Program-made: the position numbers and the translations under genes
Notes under the pieces: generated by a model
The model's database searches: none
The model's input: only the letters and a program-made list of their open reading frames with translations
What the model was told of the DNA's origin: nothing
Shown here: positions 22,261 to 32,553 of the stretch, piece by piece
How the letters are laid out: the number at the start of each line of letters is the position of its first letter
Numbering within the stretch: the first letter of the stretch is position 1
NCBI GenBank assembly: GCA_037954665.1
Contig: JBBMOL010000100.1
Span: forward strand, 1,240,001-1,304,000
DNA from: Laguncularia racemosa
Taxonomy: Eukaryota; Streptophyta; Magnoliopsida; Myrtales; Combretaceae
DNA length: 64,000 nt
Direction of reading: 5' to 3'

Positions 22261-22964
22261 AGGATGAAGTGGAGAAGCAAAAGGACGGATCAAAAGTGAG
22301 AAAAATGAGAGAATCGAAGCTCACCGGAGTTGTTCGAAACTGCGACCACCGATTAAGTGTTGGGAAGCCACCAGGAGGCATCTCGCAAACCACCGCCATA
22401 GTTGAGTTCCTCACCCCTGAGAACCTAGGAATCGACACCTCAACCGCTGCAAAAGGCCGCCAGAACGCCGTCCTCGAGCACTCCCAGCCGCCGCATCCAA
22501 TCGACCCGCTTCGACCCAATCTGACCCGACCGACCTGACCCACGCACCGACCCGGATCCAGGTAAGTCGGATTTTTCGATTTTTTTATTTTATTTATTTC
22601 AAATTAATTTATTTACTTATTTGTTATGTATATTTCAATAAATAGAAAATGTTAGAAATTAGATTTTTTTAGGATTTAATGATAAAAAATAAAAATAATA
22701 ATTATAATAATAAATAATAAAAATGTGGAAAATTTATAAAGAAAATAATAAAAATATTAGAAAAAAATAATAATAAAAATTTAGATTTTAAAATAGGGTA
22801 GATAAAAATCTAAGAGAAAATTTTTCAATAAAAATAAAAATTATGAAAAATTAATAAAAATTTATAAAAATGAAAAATTTATAAAAATTTACAAAAATTG
22901 TAAAAATTTATAAAAAAAAAATCAATTAAAATTTATAGTAGTAGAAATGGGTTGAAAAAATAGA

Positions 22965-23250
22965 CGGGGGGCTATTGTGTAGGTTTCGGGCGAAGCGATG
23001 TAATCACCGTTCGAGACCGATTAGGCTACCCTACCCAATGCTTCGATATGGCCTGAGATCCATTTCTCCGAGAATGCTGGAGCCATAGAGCTTGGGGACC
23101 AGTTAGAACTTACCTATTTGCATACATAACGTCATGGGTTGACAATTGATGATGATGTAATATTTTTTGTTTTGTTCATGGAGTTCAGATCTATTTCCCT
23201 GTAATGTTATCATAGTTCTGGTTGTAATTAGGAAATTTCTATTGTAATAG
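22965..23250 (+). other. Leader between truncated 5' LTR and ORF1 of Tat copy 2
   Basis: Unlike the flanking LTR, this is moderately GC-rich, with GAAGCGATGTAATCACCG and a G-run at 22966-22971. It probably represents what is left of the untranslated leader after the deletion. No primer-binding site is recognised. Confidence 0.5.
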
Positions 23251-24777
23251 ATGGCTAGTACAGCAGTTGATCGCCTCCTCCGCAAAGAGATTCGAGTGTA
23301 CAAACCTTTGGATCCGAAATTGGTGCTGGACCACTAGTTCACCTTATATAACCCAGAGGAGCAGGCTTTCATCCAGCAGAAAATAGGGCCTATCCTCTCA
23401 CTAACAAAGATGGAGATGAACTTGCCCTTGGTACGGGCCATGCTCCATTTATAGGAAATAGAGCCCGCAGCTTTCTTCATCGGGCCACATGAGATCACCC
23501 CTACCCTAGAAGAGTACACCCAACTACTACAAGCTCCAGCACTAACCGATCAAGTCTATGTGCCAAATCTCGAGGCCGGGCCAGCCGGTATTTTCAGCAA
23601 ACTACTAGGTATCCGTAAAACAGCAGTCAACAAAGCCTTAGCAGACTGTAACGGATACTGCATACGGATGGATGAATTGGAGGCTTGGTTCATCGCCTGA
23701 GAAGATAATGGAGACAGGAAAGACATATTGTGTGGGGACCCCAAAACTTATAAACAGAGAAGGGTGAACGCTTTCATCTTAACAGCTTTCGCCACCATAC
23801 TATTCCCTACCGGAACTTTCTATGTCCACTACCGGGTTACAGAATTGGTAACCCAATTCTTGGAAGGAAGATCTTACATCCCAGCTCTATTGGCTGAACA
23901 GACCCGGAACTTAAACTTTGTCAAAAAGAAAGGCCATAGGATCCTCCGCTCAAGTATCAACCTTATGCTGATATGGTTCGTAAGCCACCTTAAGTGTTTC
24001 GAGCTGAACATGGTCCGGAAAACATTGGCTCAGCAAGTGGATCTCGTGGATTCATGCATAGAGAAGATAAAGCTACCCGACGACCTTACCAGCTACAGTT
24101 GGGTAGAAGTGCTTAGAAGCTTCAATGCCAATGATATTCTGTGGACAGCCAGGTAGAGTTGCTGCGACAAAATTATTTTAACCTACAGTAACTTTCAGGC
24201 CGTACCTCTAATCGGAATCAGTGGGTGTATTGGTTATTACCCTAACTCAGTGGTCTGCCAGTTCGGTACTATTCAAGACATAGTTTATCGGCCCTCGCTA
24301 GAAGCAGTTACATTCGAGTACCAAGATCCGAACTTACTAGTGGCTGAAAAGTTTGCTAAATTGGCAAAGGTCAAAGCACTTTAGGAAGCTAGAATCGAAA
24401 GCCCGAACGTAGACCTCGGTGAGCTAGATGGCGAAGTGGGGAAGCATCAAGCCACCAGGGAGTTCGTGATCCACCAGTTGTATCAGACAGGGGAAAGAGC
24501 ATACCGAGTCCCAAATGTCACCCAATCGAGGCCAGACAAGGTAAATCCGGAGCTAGAAATCTACCTAGAGCTAGTCAAGGCCATGATGGAAGTATACTTT
24601 AAAGCTGCAGATTATAAGAAAGACATCTGGAAATGAAAATTCAAGGAATCCGACCAAATGAACAAAGCCTTGGAAGCACAATTAGAGAAGACCAAAGCCA
24701 GGGTCGAAGAGTTAGAAGCCGTTATCAATGGGAAGCCTGAGTCTCCACAACAGAAGACCAAGAGAGCTAGGAAATAG
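23251..24777 (+). pseudogene. Tat ORF1 (extra ORF upstream of gag), copy 2
   Basis: One frame runs 508 codons from ATG (MASTAVDRLLRKEIRVYKPL) to the final stop without a frameshift, interrupted by six nonsense codons (near 23335, 23452, 23698, 24154, 24382, 24634). Several sit where Trp is likely (for example IA-stop-EDNGDRKDI). The N-terminal two-thirds resemble the plant-mobile-domain-like ORF1 of Tat/Ogre elements (RVNAFILTAFATILFPTGTF and a following helical region). The C-terminus is a coiled coil (NKALEAQLEKTKARVEELEAV) with a basic tail. Its function is unknown. The family assignment rests on position and architecture. Confidence 0.75.
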
Positions 24778-25027
24778 ATTATCATTGTACTCTTTCATTT
24801 TTTTTTAAGTATCGAACTCCCAAAAGTTTCCAATATTAATAAAAATAAAGTTTCAATATTACATCATCAATCAATTGTTGACCCCTTTTTATTTTTAGCA
24901 TCTGTGTGACACATGCATAACATTTGCATACATCATACTAAAAAAAAATGCGCGCCAGGTATAAAAAATAGCTCCCAAAAAACCGAACCCTCCCAAAAGC
25001 CCAATCTGCTCTCGTTCAAGAACCAAA
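24778..25027 (+). other. Spacer between ORF1 and gag remnant
   Basis: A 250-bp untranslated spacer, matching the one between ORF1 and gag in copy 1 (2567-2803), including a T-run followed by AATTCAGCTTTAATAAAA-like sequence. No gene. Confidence 0.55.
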
Positions 25028-25333
25028 ATGGCAAACAGTGGCAACAACAGCGATAACCGCAATAAGACTAGCACTGACTACATTCCTACAACCCAGGAAG
25101 AAGCACAAGCCAGAGGTGTCAAAGGCAAGATGAAGGAAAAGCCAAGCAACACCCTGATGCGTATTCCGCCCCTCCAACAATCTTTCAGAAAAGCAACTGT
25201 CATTCAAGAGCCACGAATAAGCGAAGATGACGTCAGCAATGGGAGCCCAACTCCTCACACGTCCAATCAGCATCCAGCTCTCAATAATTGGTTCTATTAT
25301 CCTATTGATAACTCTAAGTCAGCTCAAGGATAG
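25028..25333 (+). pseudogene. Tat gag start fused to post-protease tail (deletion product)
   Basis: The 101-codon frame begins like gag of copy 1 (MANSGNNSDNRNKTS; copy 1 MSSNNNTSDNAANQR). It ends with sequence that in copy 1 lies after the protease (LNNWFYYPIDNSKSAQ; copy 1 LQNWFSFPLNNNKVAL). About 2.9 kb of gag, linker and protease has therefore been lost. The fused frame has no recognisable domain and is unlikely to function. Confidence 0.7.
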
Positions 25334-25450
25334 AGAACGACTATTAAACAAATTTTATTGAGACTTCTTTATTAATTCAATTACAATTTGTCTTACTTAT
25401 ATATATGCTTTCATTTTACTTTACCTAGATCTCCTACCATCGAACATCAG
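25330..25450 (+). other. Candidate PR-RT intron of Tat copy 2
   Basis: This T-rich stretch lies between the gag/pro tail and the RT leader GYFA-stop-VENKNVDIVSN. It ends CATCAG|GGATAT, a good acceptor; the donor position reads CAAGGATAG, where GT has become GA. An intron here is known from Ogre elements. Compare 5989-6160. Confidence 0.4.
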
Positions 25451-26647
25451 GGATATTTTGCGTAGGTAGAAAATAAAAACGTTGATATCGTTTCCAACGT
25501 TGCTGGGTCAGTTGTTGAAGGCGATATCCTTGACAATGAAATAATACAAGAAAATTGGCAAAAACATGAACAAACCGGAATTTCAATTGACGAGCCAGTG
25601 GAGACAATAAATCTAGGAAGCATGGAAAAACCTAAAAACCTCAAAATCGGGGCCAGTTTAAGTGCCGAGCAAAAGTGTGAGATAACTGAGCTGTTAACAG
25701 AATATGCAGATGTGTTCGCCTGGTCATATGGTGACATAACAGGGCTAGACCAATCAATAGTGGTTCATAGGCTTCCCACAAGGGAAGACGTCAAACCTAA
25801 AAAACAGAAACTGAGAAGATTTAAACCTGACATCTTACTAAAGATTAAGGAAGAAGTCAAGAAACTGCTAGAAGTAGGGTTTATCGAAGTGTCCAATTAC
25901 CCAGAATGGGTAGCAAAAATAGTCCTTGTCATGAAAAAGAATGGAAAAGTACGTGTATGCGTAGACTTCCAGGACTTAAACCAAGCTACGCCAAAGGATA
26001 ACTTCCCCCTACCTCACATTGATGTTCTAGTGGACAACACCGCAGGAAACCATCTTTTCTCATTCATAGACGATTTCTCAGGATATAATCAAATAAAAAT
26101 GGCTGAAGAAGATAAAACAAAAACGACTTTCATCACAACATGGGGAACTTTCTGTTATAAAGTCATGCCCTTTGGTTTGAAAAACGCCGGGGCAACGTAT
26201 CAAAGAGCCATGGTTGCGATATTTCATGACATGATGCATCGAGAGGTCGAAGTATACGTCAACGACATGATAACCAAATCTAAAGAAGAAGAAAGTCATA
26301 TAGATATCTTGAGGAAATTGTTTAAACGACTGAGAAAATTCCAGCTCAAGTTAAACCCAGAGAAATGCACTTTCGGGGTCACAACGGGAAAATTGTTAGG
26401 GTTTGTCATAAGCCGAGAAGGCATTAAAATAGACCCTGACAAAGTAAAGTCTATATTAGAGCTACCTTCCCCACGCAATGTTAAAGAAGTAAGAAGTTTG
26501 TTAGGAAGATTAAATTACATAGCTCGTTTTATCTCACAACTCACAGATAAGTGCCAGCCACTATTCCGTCTATTGAAAAAGAACGCCACAGTAGAATGGG
26601 ATGACGAATGCGAAGAAGCATTCAGGACAATAAAGACTACCTTATAA
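25447..26647 (+). pseudogene. Tat reverse transcriptase, copy 2
   Basis: Motifs in order are VETINLGSMEKPKNLKIG, FAWSYGDITGLD, KKQKLRRFKPDILLKIKEEV, VRVCVDFQDLN, KDNFPLPHID, FSFIDDFSGYNQIKM (first catalytic Asp present), TFITTWGTFCYKVMPFGL, VEVYVNDMITKSK (YVDD expected) and LGRLNYIARFISQLTDKC. The open frame 25598-26647 is 349 codons and ends at a 1-nt deletion near 26645, after which the RNase H reads in another frame. The Asn in the YVDD box is compatible with GAC-to-AAC at a CpG (GTCGAC to GTCAAC). That change should abolish polymerisation. Confidence 0.88.
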
Positions 26648-27726
26648 AACCTCCGGTCTTGATAGTCCCAAAGCAAGGGAAGCCCTTATTCTTATACCTC
26701 ACAATACTCCCTGAATCCATGGGATGCGTGTTAGGGCAAAAAGATGAAGAGGGAAGAGAACGTTCCATATATTACTTAAGCAAGAAATTCAAAGATGAGG
26801 AACAGAGGTACTCAGAGGTAGAGAGGACTTGTTGTGCTCTAATTTGGGTCATGCACTGGTTAAGGCAATATACCCTTTACTATCATATTGAGCTGCTGAC
26901 AAGATATGATCCCTTGAAATACTTGGCAAAGAAACCAGCTTTGATAGGGAAAATCTCTAAATGGAAAATGCTCCTATCAAAGTTTGACATCACATACGTA
27001 AATCAGAACTCAATGAAAGGACATGCCTTAGCTGACCAATTGGCAGAACACCTTGTCGAGGCAGATTCCCAAGAAATACAAGCCCAATTCCCGGACGAAA
27101 ATATATTAACAGTGGAAGATATACCGGTAGAAGACTGTGGGATAGAGCAGAGCCCTAAGTAGAAAATGTTTTTCGACGGAGCTACGAACATGTTCGGTTG
27201 CGGGATCGGGGCAGTGTTGATAACCCCAGATGGCACACAATTCCCTGTAGCGACAAGACTCATATTTCCATATACTAATAATATCGCAGAATATGAGGCG
27301 TGCATTCTCGGCCTCAAAATGGCCTACCAAATGGAAATCCACGAATTAGAAGTATACGGGGATTCATCGCTCATCATATTACAGACAAGAAGGGAATACA
27401 AGACTAAAGACTCCAAACTGGTACCATATCATCAACATTTGACAGAGCTAATCGAAGAATTCAAGGCAATCACTTTCACATATATCCCTAGAACTCAGAA
27501 TCAGTTTGCAGATGCACTCGCCACACTAGCATCTATGATCCAGATAACAGGGGGAGCTGAAGTCCAACTGATGAAAATAGACATCGAAAATCGGCCCGCC
27601 TACTATTTAACAATTGAAAAAGCACAAGATGACAAGCTTAATATCACGACATCAAGACCTTTCTCCAAGAAAGCAAATACCCTGAAATGGCTAGCAAGAA
27701 TGATCAAAGAGCACTTAGAAGGTTAG
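26641..27726 (+). pseudogene. Tat dual RNase H, copy 2
   Basis: The first domain (26641-27050) is the degenerate Ty3-type RNase H/connection: KPLFLYLTILPESMGCVLG, IYYLSKKF, RYSEVERTCCALIWVMHWLRQY. The second (27166-27560) is the archaeal-type RNase H of Tat elements with all four catalytic acids in place: FFDGA, AEYEAC, YGDSSL, FADALA. A stop at 27160 (Lys-stop-Lys, where Trp is usual) separates them. The frame ends at 27726 after a frameshift around 27650. This contrasts with copy 1, where three of the four acids are lost. Confidence 0.85.
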
Positions 27727-28886
27727 CAAGCCATTTTTTATTAAGTGGGTCTATACTTTACAAAAGATCATCTGATACCACCTTGTTAAGATGTGTGGAT
27801 AAAAATTAAACTTGTGAACTGATGAAAGAGGTACATGAAGGAGTATGTGGACCTCATATGAATGGCTACATGTTGGCCCGAAAAATTATGAGGTTGGGAT
27901 ACTATTGGTTAACCATGGAATCGGATTGCATAAAATATGTCAAGCACTGTCATCCGTGTCAAGTATACGCAAACCGGATAAATGCTCCGCCCAATGAGCT
28001 ACACTTGTTGTCAGCACCATGGCCTTTCTCCATGTAGGGAATCAACATAATTGGCCCAATCACTCCGACAGCATCCAATGGCCACAGGTTTATACTAGTA
28101 GCAATCAATTACTTCACTAAGTGGGTAGAAGCTTCATCATATGCCAATGTCACCAAAGGGGTGATAGTCCGCTTCTTGAAAAAGGACATAATAGCTCGAT
28201 ATGGAATTCTTGAGTCAATCATCACAGACAACGGTACCAATCTTAATAACAAGTCGATGACAGGTTTATGTCAACAATTCCACATAAACCATAGAAATTC
28301 AACGCCCTACCGACCTCAGATGAATGGGGCAGTAGAAGCAGCTAACAAGAATATCAAAAAGATCATCGCAAAAATGATAACTACTTACAAAGATTGGCAT
28401 GAGATGTTGCCGTTTGCTCTCATGGCTTATAGGACTTCAATAAGAACATCTACTAGAGTTACCCCATATTCGTTGGTATATGGTACAGAAGTAGTGCTAC
28501 CAGTCGAGGTCGAAATACCGTCATTCAGAATTCTATCAGAAACTTAGTTAACTGAATCAGACTGGGTAAAGAAGAGGCTTGATCAGTTGAATCTGATTGA
28601 TGAAAAAAAACTCACCGCACTATGTCATGGCCAGTGTTACCAACAAAGGATGGCCCGAGCATTTAACAAGAAGATGAGGCCTTGATACTTCAAAGAGGGG
28701 GATCTGGTGCTAAGGAAGGTTCTCCCAAATGCCCAAGACTCTAGAGGAAAATTCACCCCAAACTATGAGGGCCCATATGTGGTAAAGAAGATATTGTCTG
28801 GAGGTGCTTTGATACTAACTCAAATGGATGGTCCAGAATTGAGAGACCCCATTAATATAGATGCTGTAAAGATGTACTATCCTTAA
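27651..28886 (+). pseudogene. Tat integrase, copy 2
   Basis: After FLQESKYPEMASKNDQRALR come the HHCC zinc region (KEVHEGVCGPHMNGY, then VKHCHPCQVY, 27822-27965) and the core: VAINYFTKWVEAS, then TDNGTN, then NGAVEAANK. The C-terminal module GKFTPNYEGPYVVKK follows, ending at TAA 28884. The first catalytic Asp is Asn (ATCAATTAC; ATCGAT expected), again a CpG-compatible transition. Stops lie at 27808, 28036, 28546 and 28684. The rest of the core is open from 28161 to 28547. Confidence 0.85.
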
Positions 28887-29374
28887 GCAAGGGAATTGAA
28901 ATTTTTGCCAATGTTTATGAAAGCCAATATTCGATACAAATTTTGTTGAGTCTAGTTTTTATTTTTTACAAGCAAAGTTAATGTCTCTAAATGGTTGATA
29001 ATTCCAAACCAATTCTCATTACAACAAACATTCCTAAACGCATTACCCATAACTTCACCAATGAATGATAAACACTAAAATGATAATGAATCTCAATAAA
29101 TTTTATAATATAATTCTATCTACTCTTGAGCATTAAAACCTAGAGCATTAGTAGGATAACACTACCGTCAAAAGAGTCATGCGCACAAGAAAAAAAGCAC
29201 ATTAAGACCTTCAACCCCGTGTCAAAATAAGAAGAAGTGAAGCAGAAGCAAACCAGCACGAAGGTTCGGTTGTTTGGTTGCTATCCACGATAAATTAGCA
29301 AGCATATTAAAATGAATGACTATCATCATATCATTTAGCTCAGTTAGTAGAAACATGTTCAAAAGCATAAGATT
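28887..29374 (+). other. 3' untranslated spacer of Tat copy 2
   Basis: Non-coding, AT-rich stretch between integrase and the tandem array. Nothing gene-like. Confidence 0.55.
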
Positions 29375-30300
29375 AATCAGCTCACTATAGGGCACTTATC
29401 TAAACATCCCCTTTAAAAGGTTAGTCAACTCGTAATATAGCACTTTCCTGGACATCTCTTCCTAAGGTCAGCCTATAAAGGCACCTTTCAAGACATTTCT
29501 TCCTGTCATAGGTTAGTCAGCCCGCATTGGGGCACTTCCCTAAACATCCTCTCGTGGGGTCAACACATTTGGGGCACCTTTCGAGACATGTATTCCTACC
29601 ACGGATTAGTCAATCCACAGAGGGGCACTTTCCTGAATATTCTCTCTTAGGGTCAGCCCATAAGGGCACCTTTTGAGACATTCTGTCATAGGTTAGTTAG
29701 CCCAAGAATGGGTACTTTCCTAGATATCCTTTTTAAGGTCAGCCCACAAGGGCACCTGCTTGAGACATTTCTCTATGCTACAAGTTAGTCAGCCCACAAT
29801 GGGGCACTCTCCTAAATATCTTGTCTCAAGGTCAACCTGTAGGGGCACCTTTCAAGACATTTCTCCCCTAGGGTCATGAGTCTAAGAAGAAACTTCCTGC
29901 TAAGGATAGTCAGCCCAAGAAGGGACACTTTCCTAGACATCTTTCCTTAAAGTTAGCTCAGATGAGCACTTTTCGAATCCATCGATTAATTAGCTCAAAG
30001 GAGCACTTTTCGAATCTATCAATTAGTTAGCTCAGAGGAGCACTCTTCGAATCTATCAATTAGTCAGCTCATAGGAGCACTCTTCGAAGGTATTTTTCCA
30101 AACAGTTGCTAGTCTAATCAAACGCTTCTGTTGATAGGTGGCCAGCTCATAGGAGCGCTTCCTAAGATAATCTTCTCTTCAAGGTTGCTAGTTCGATAAG
30201 ACGCTTCCTATCATCAACTATCCTACACTCATAAACAATGCTTGAGATTGTTCCTATCGCCAATTAGTTAGCCCATAAAGCACTTTTTGGGAGGATACAT
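29375..30300 (+). repeat. 3'-UTR tandem repeat array of Tat copy 2 (alternating units)
   Basis: Two alternating units form a roughly 118-bp dimer repeated about five times: unit 1 TTAGTCAGCCCACAATGGGG + CACTTTCCTAAACATCC, and unit 2 GGTCAGCCCATAAGGGCACC + TTTCGAGACATTTCTTCC. From about 29945 the pattern changes to roughly 40-bp units (TTAGCTCAGAGGAGCACT + CTTCGAATCTATCAA), four times, before fading. The core TTAGTCAGCCCACAA-GGGCAC is the same as in copy 1, but periods and companion sequence differ. No spacer structure, so not a CRISPR. Confidence 0.85.
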
Positions 30301-30455
30301 TACTCTAGATTGTTAAGCAATACCAACCATCACAAAAGACTTGTGGGATTATTAGCTTATGAAGCATTTTCCTATTAGAGACCCAATCCCATATAACCAG
30401 CCAAACCAAGGCGTTATCAATTCAACCAAGAGGCCAAAAATGGCGTCTTTCTTGT

Positions 30456-30490
30456 CTTTGTAGTTAAGTTTTCCAAACTTTACTACAAAG
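30456..30490 (+). promoter_or_regulatory. Hairpin and polypurine tract upstream of the 3' LTR, copy 2
   Basis: CTTTGTAGTTAAGTTT (30456-30471) pairs with AAACTTTACTACAAAG (30475-30490), 16 positions with one mismatch, 3-nt loop. The right arm leads into AAAGAAGGG, the polypurine tract, and the LTR starts 9 nt after the arm, exactly as in copy 1. Confidence 0.8.
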
Positions 30491-30783
30491 AAGGGTAACT
30501 GTAAATACCTCATTTTTGCCCTAAGGATCAATAATAATCAATAATAAGTAATTTCCAATTTTTCCCAATTTTTCCATATTTTTCTCTAATTTAGCAAAAA
30601 TAGGAAAAATATTCAAAAAATAAAAATGAATAGAAAAATACATCAAATTTGGAAACAAATTTCAGAAATAGCAATAATAAGGGTTAAATGATTTTTACAA
30701 ATTTTTGAAATGTCAAAAAATACAAAAAAAATAAAAAATCGCATTACATATATGCAATTTGCGAAATAAATAAAATCGCGAAA

Positions 30784-30860
30784 GTGGGCTAGCTCAGCTG
30801 GTTCAAACCAGGGTCAGGTGTGCGCGTAGGGGTGCGAGGTTAGGGGTTCGAAATGCGGGG
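30784..30860 (+). promoter_or_regulatory. tRNA-like A-box/B-box module, copy 2 3' LTR
   Basis: GGGCTAGCTCAGCTGGTT (A box TAGCTCAGCTGG, 30790-30801) is a near-canonical tRNA D-arm start, and GGGGTTCGAAATG (30843-30855) is B-box-like. Spacing is about 55 nt from A to B. This is the best-preserved of the four modules. Confidence 0.55.
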
Positions 30861-31195
30861 GAAGCAGAATCCGCGTTTTGTGAATTTTTTCTTTACTTGG
30901 GACACGTGGCAGCATCTGATTGGCTAAATCGAACGCACGCGCCGGGTGCGTGATCATCTTCAACCTCTGTCTGAGATTGCCGACGAGGAGAAAAATCTGA
31001 ATTTCGGCCTTTTTGATTCGATTTTTTGCACAAATCCAACAGATCTTCAACAGAAATAAGATAAACATCATCCAATTGGAATCAAATCTCAACAAATCGA
31101 TGGATTTACACGAATCAGAGTTGGTTTGTTTAACCGCAAATCCGATTTGCCTCGATCGGTGGAAATCCAAGCTTATCCAGCTCGATTTTGAACGC

Positions 31196-31205
31196 CTATA
31201 AATAG
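31196..31205 (+). promoter_or_regulatory. TATA box, copy 2 3' LTR
   Basis: CTATAAATAG, same position within the LTR as 22251. It could drive read-through transcription into the copia remnant towards the 3' side of GDPDL, antisense to that gene. Confidence 0.6.
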
Positions 31206-32553
31206 AGGATGAAGTGGAGAAGCAGAAGGATGGATCAAAAGTGAGAAAAAGAGAGAAAAATGAGAGAATCAAAGCTCACCGGAGTTGTTTGAAACCGCGA
31301 CCACCGATCAAGTGTTGGGCAGCCACTAGGAGGCATCTCACAAACCACCGCCATAGTTGAGTTCCTCACCCCCGAGAACCTAGGAATCGACACCTTAACC
31401 GCTGCAAAAGGCCGCCGGAATGCCGTCCCAGAGCACTCCCAGCCGCCGTATCCGATCAACCCGACCCGACCCACGCACCAACCCGGATCCAAGTAAATCG
31501 GATTTTCCGATTTTTTTTATTTTATTTATTTCAAATTAATTTATTTACTTATTTGTTATGTATATTTCAATAAATAGAAAAATGTTAGAAATTAGATTTT
31601 TTTAGGATTTAATGATAAAAAATAAAAATAATAATTATAATAATAAATAATAAAAATGTAGAAAATTTATAAAGAAAATAATAAAAATATTAGAAAAAAA
31701 AATAAAAATTTAGATTTTAAAATAGGATAGATAAAAATCTAGGAGAAAATTTTTCAATAAAAATAAAAATTATGAAAAATTAATAAAAACTAATAAAAAA
31801 TAAAAAATTTATAAAAATTTATAAAAATTGTAAAAATTTATAAAAAATCAATTAAAATTTATAGTAGTAGAAATGAGTTGAAAAAATAGAAAAATGAGTT
31901 TTATCACTTAGAAAAATTATTTTATCAAATAAATCCACAATTGGCTTTTTCCTTAAAATTATTATTTTCAAAAATCAAATTATCAAGCTTAGGCTTAGAT
32001 TTTTTTTAGCAAAACCCTAAAATGGTAAAAACATAAATCAAAAGAGATTTCATAATTAAAATTCACAAACACACTAAAATTTTTTAGGAAAAGCGAATTA
32101 CGGCATGTTTGATCATGAATAGCAAATACGTAGGTACCCATTTGGGGCAACCCTAAAAAGGAATAAGAATCATTTTCCTAGAATAATTCACTCAAAAACA
32201 CAATAAAAGACAACAAAAATAAAATAAAAGACATTTCGAGATGGGATAACTTTTAGGAGATTATGTGGTAACCTTAGGGTTTTAATAGGTTAGCCTCCGA
32301 ACTTAGAAACTCTGGTTTTTCCTTTTCCTCTTTTCACAAAAACGAGAAGAGAAAATCACGACGACTAGTAGCCTAAATTGGGATTAATCTGCTCAATTAA
32401 TCCTAATTCAATTTTTCCCAATCACAGTTGGGTGGTGACTCCAAAACTAAACGAAATTCCTAACTCAAGTCGAGGATCTATATTAGATGAGCACAGGGTC
32501 TAGTCTAGATCAAATTAAGAATGGGAAATTCAAAAATTAGACTCGACAATAAC

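Larger units (their letters stand above)
21564..22964 (+). repeat. 5' LTR of Tat copy 2, truncated at its 3' side
   Basis: It aligns with the 3' LTR from its first base to AAAAAATAGA (22964; equivalent 31890). The remaining 658 bp of the LTR and any adjacent primer-binding site are absent; sequence jumps to CGGGGGGCTATTGTG. Because the outer target duplication is intact, the loss came after insertion. The minus strand has a 224-codon open frame (21869-22543) that is broken in the 3' LTR and solo LTR, so it is not called a gene. Confidence 0.88.
21564..32548 (+). mobile_element. Tat/Ogre-type Ty3/gypsy retrotransposon, copy 2 (complete ends, TSD ATAAC)
   Basis: The element runs from TGTAAACACC to ACTCGACA and is flanked by ATAAC at 21559-21563 and 32549-32553. 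It contains a truncated 5' LTR, leader, ORF1, a gag remnant, RT, dual RNase H, integrase, 3' tandem repeats, a hairpin/PPT and a full 3' LTR. Almost all gag and the protease are deleted. It is younger than copy 1: domains remain long and readable and the two LTRs look closely similar by eye. It still has about six stops in ORF1, frameshifts in pol, and Asn replacing catalytic Asp in RT and integrase. Confidence 0.92.
30500..32548 (+). repeat. 3' LTR of Tat copy 2 (full length, 2049 bp)
   Basis: Starts TGTAAATACCTCATTTTTGC and ends GATCAAATTAAGAATGGG...GACTCGACA, followed by the target duplication ATAAC. It contains the GC-rich U3 (30780-31500), a TATA box (31196), a very AT-rich middle and the ATACGTAGGTACCCATTTGG block near 32126. 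It provides the reference for recognising the truncated 5' LTR and the inverted solo LTR. Confidence 0.92.

Noticed and set aside
21869..22543. 224-codon minus-strand ORF in the Tat 5' LTR
   Set aside because: It is antisense in the GC-rich U3. The 3' LTR (30814-31492) and the inverted solo LTR (17983-18680) carry it broken, so there is no sign of coding constraint.
29375..30300. Regular repeats considered as a CRISPR-like array
   Set aside because: Units are contiguous and degenerate with no unique spacers; they sit in the 3' UTR of a plant retrotransposon, as does 10067-10700.
30784..30860. A functional tRNA gene in the LTR
   Set aside because: Only A-box-like and B-box-like segments are present; acceptor, anticodon and T-stem pairing are not complete, so it is reported as a tRNA-like module.
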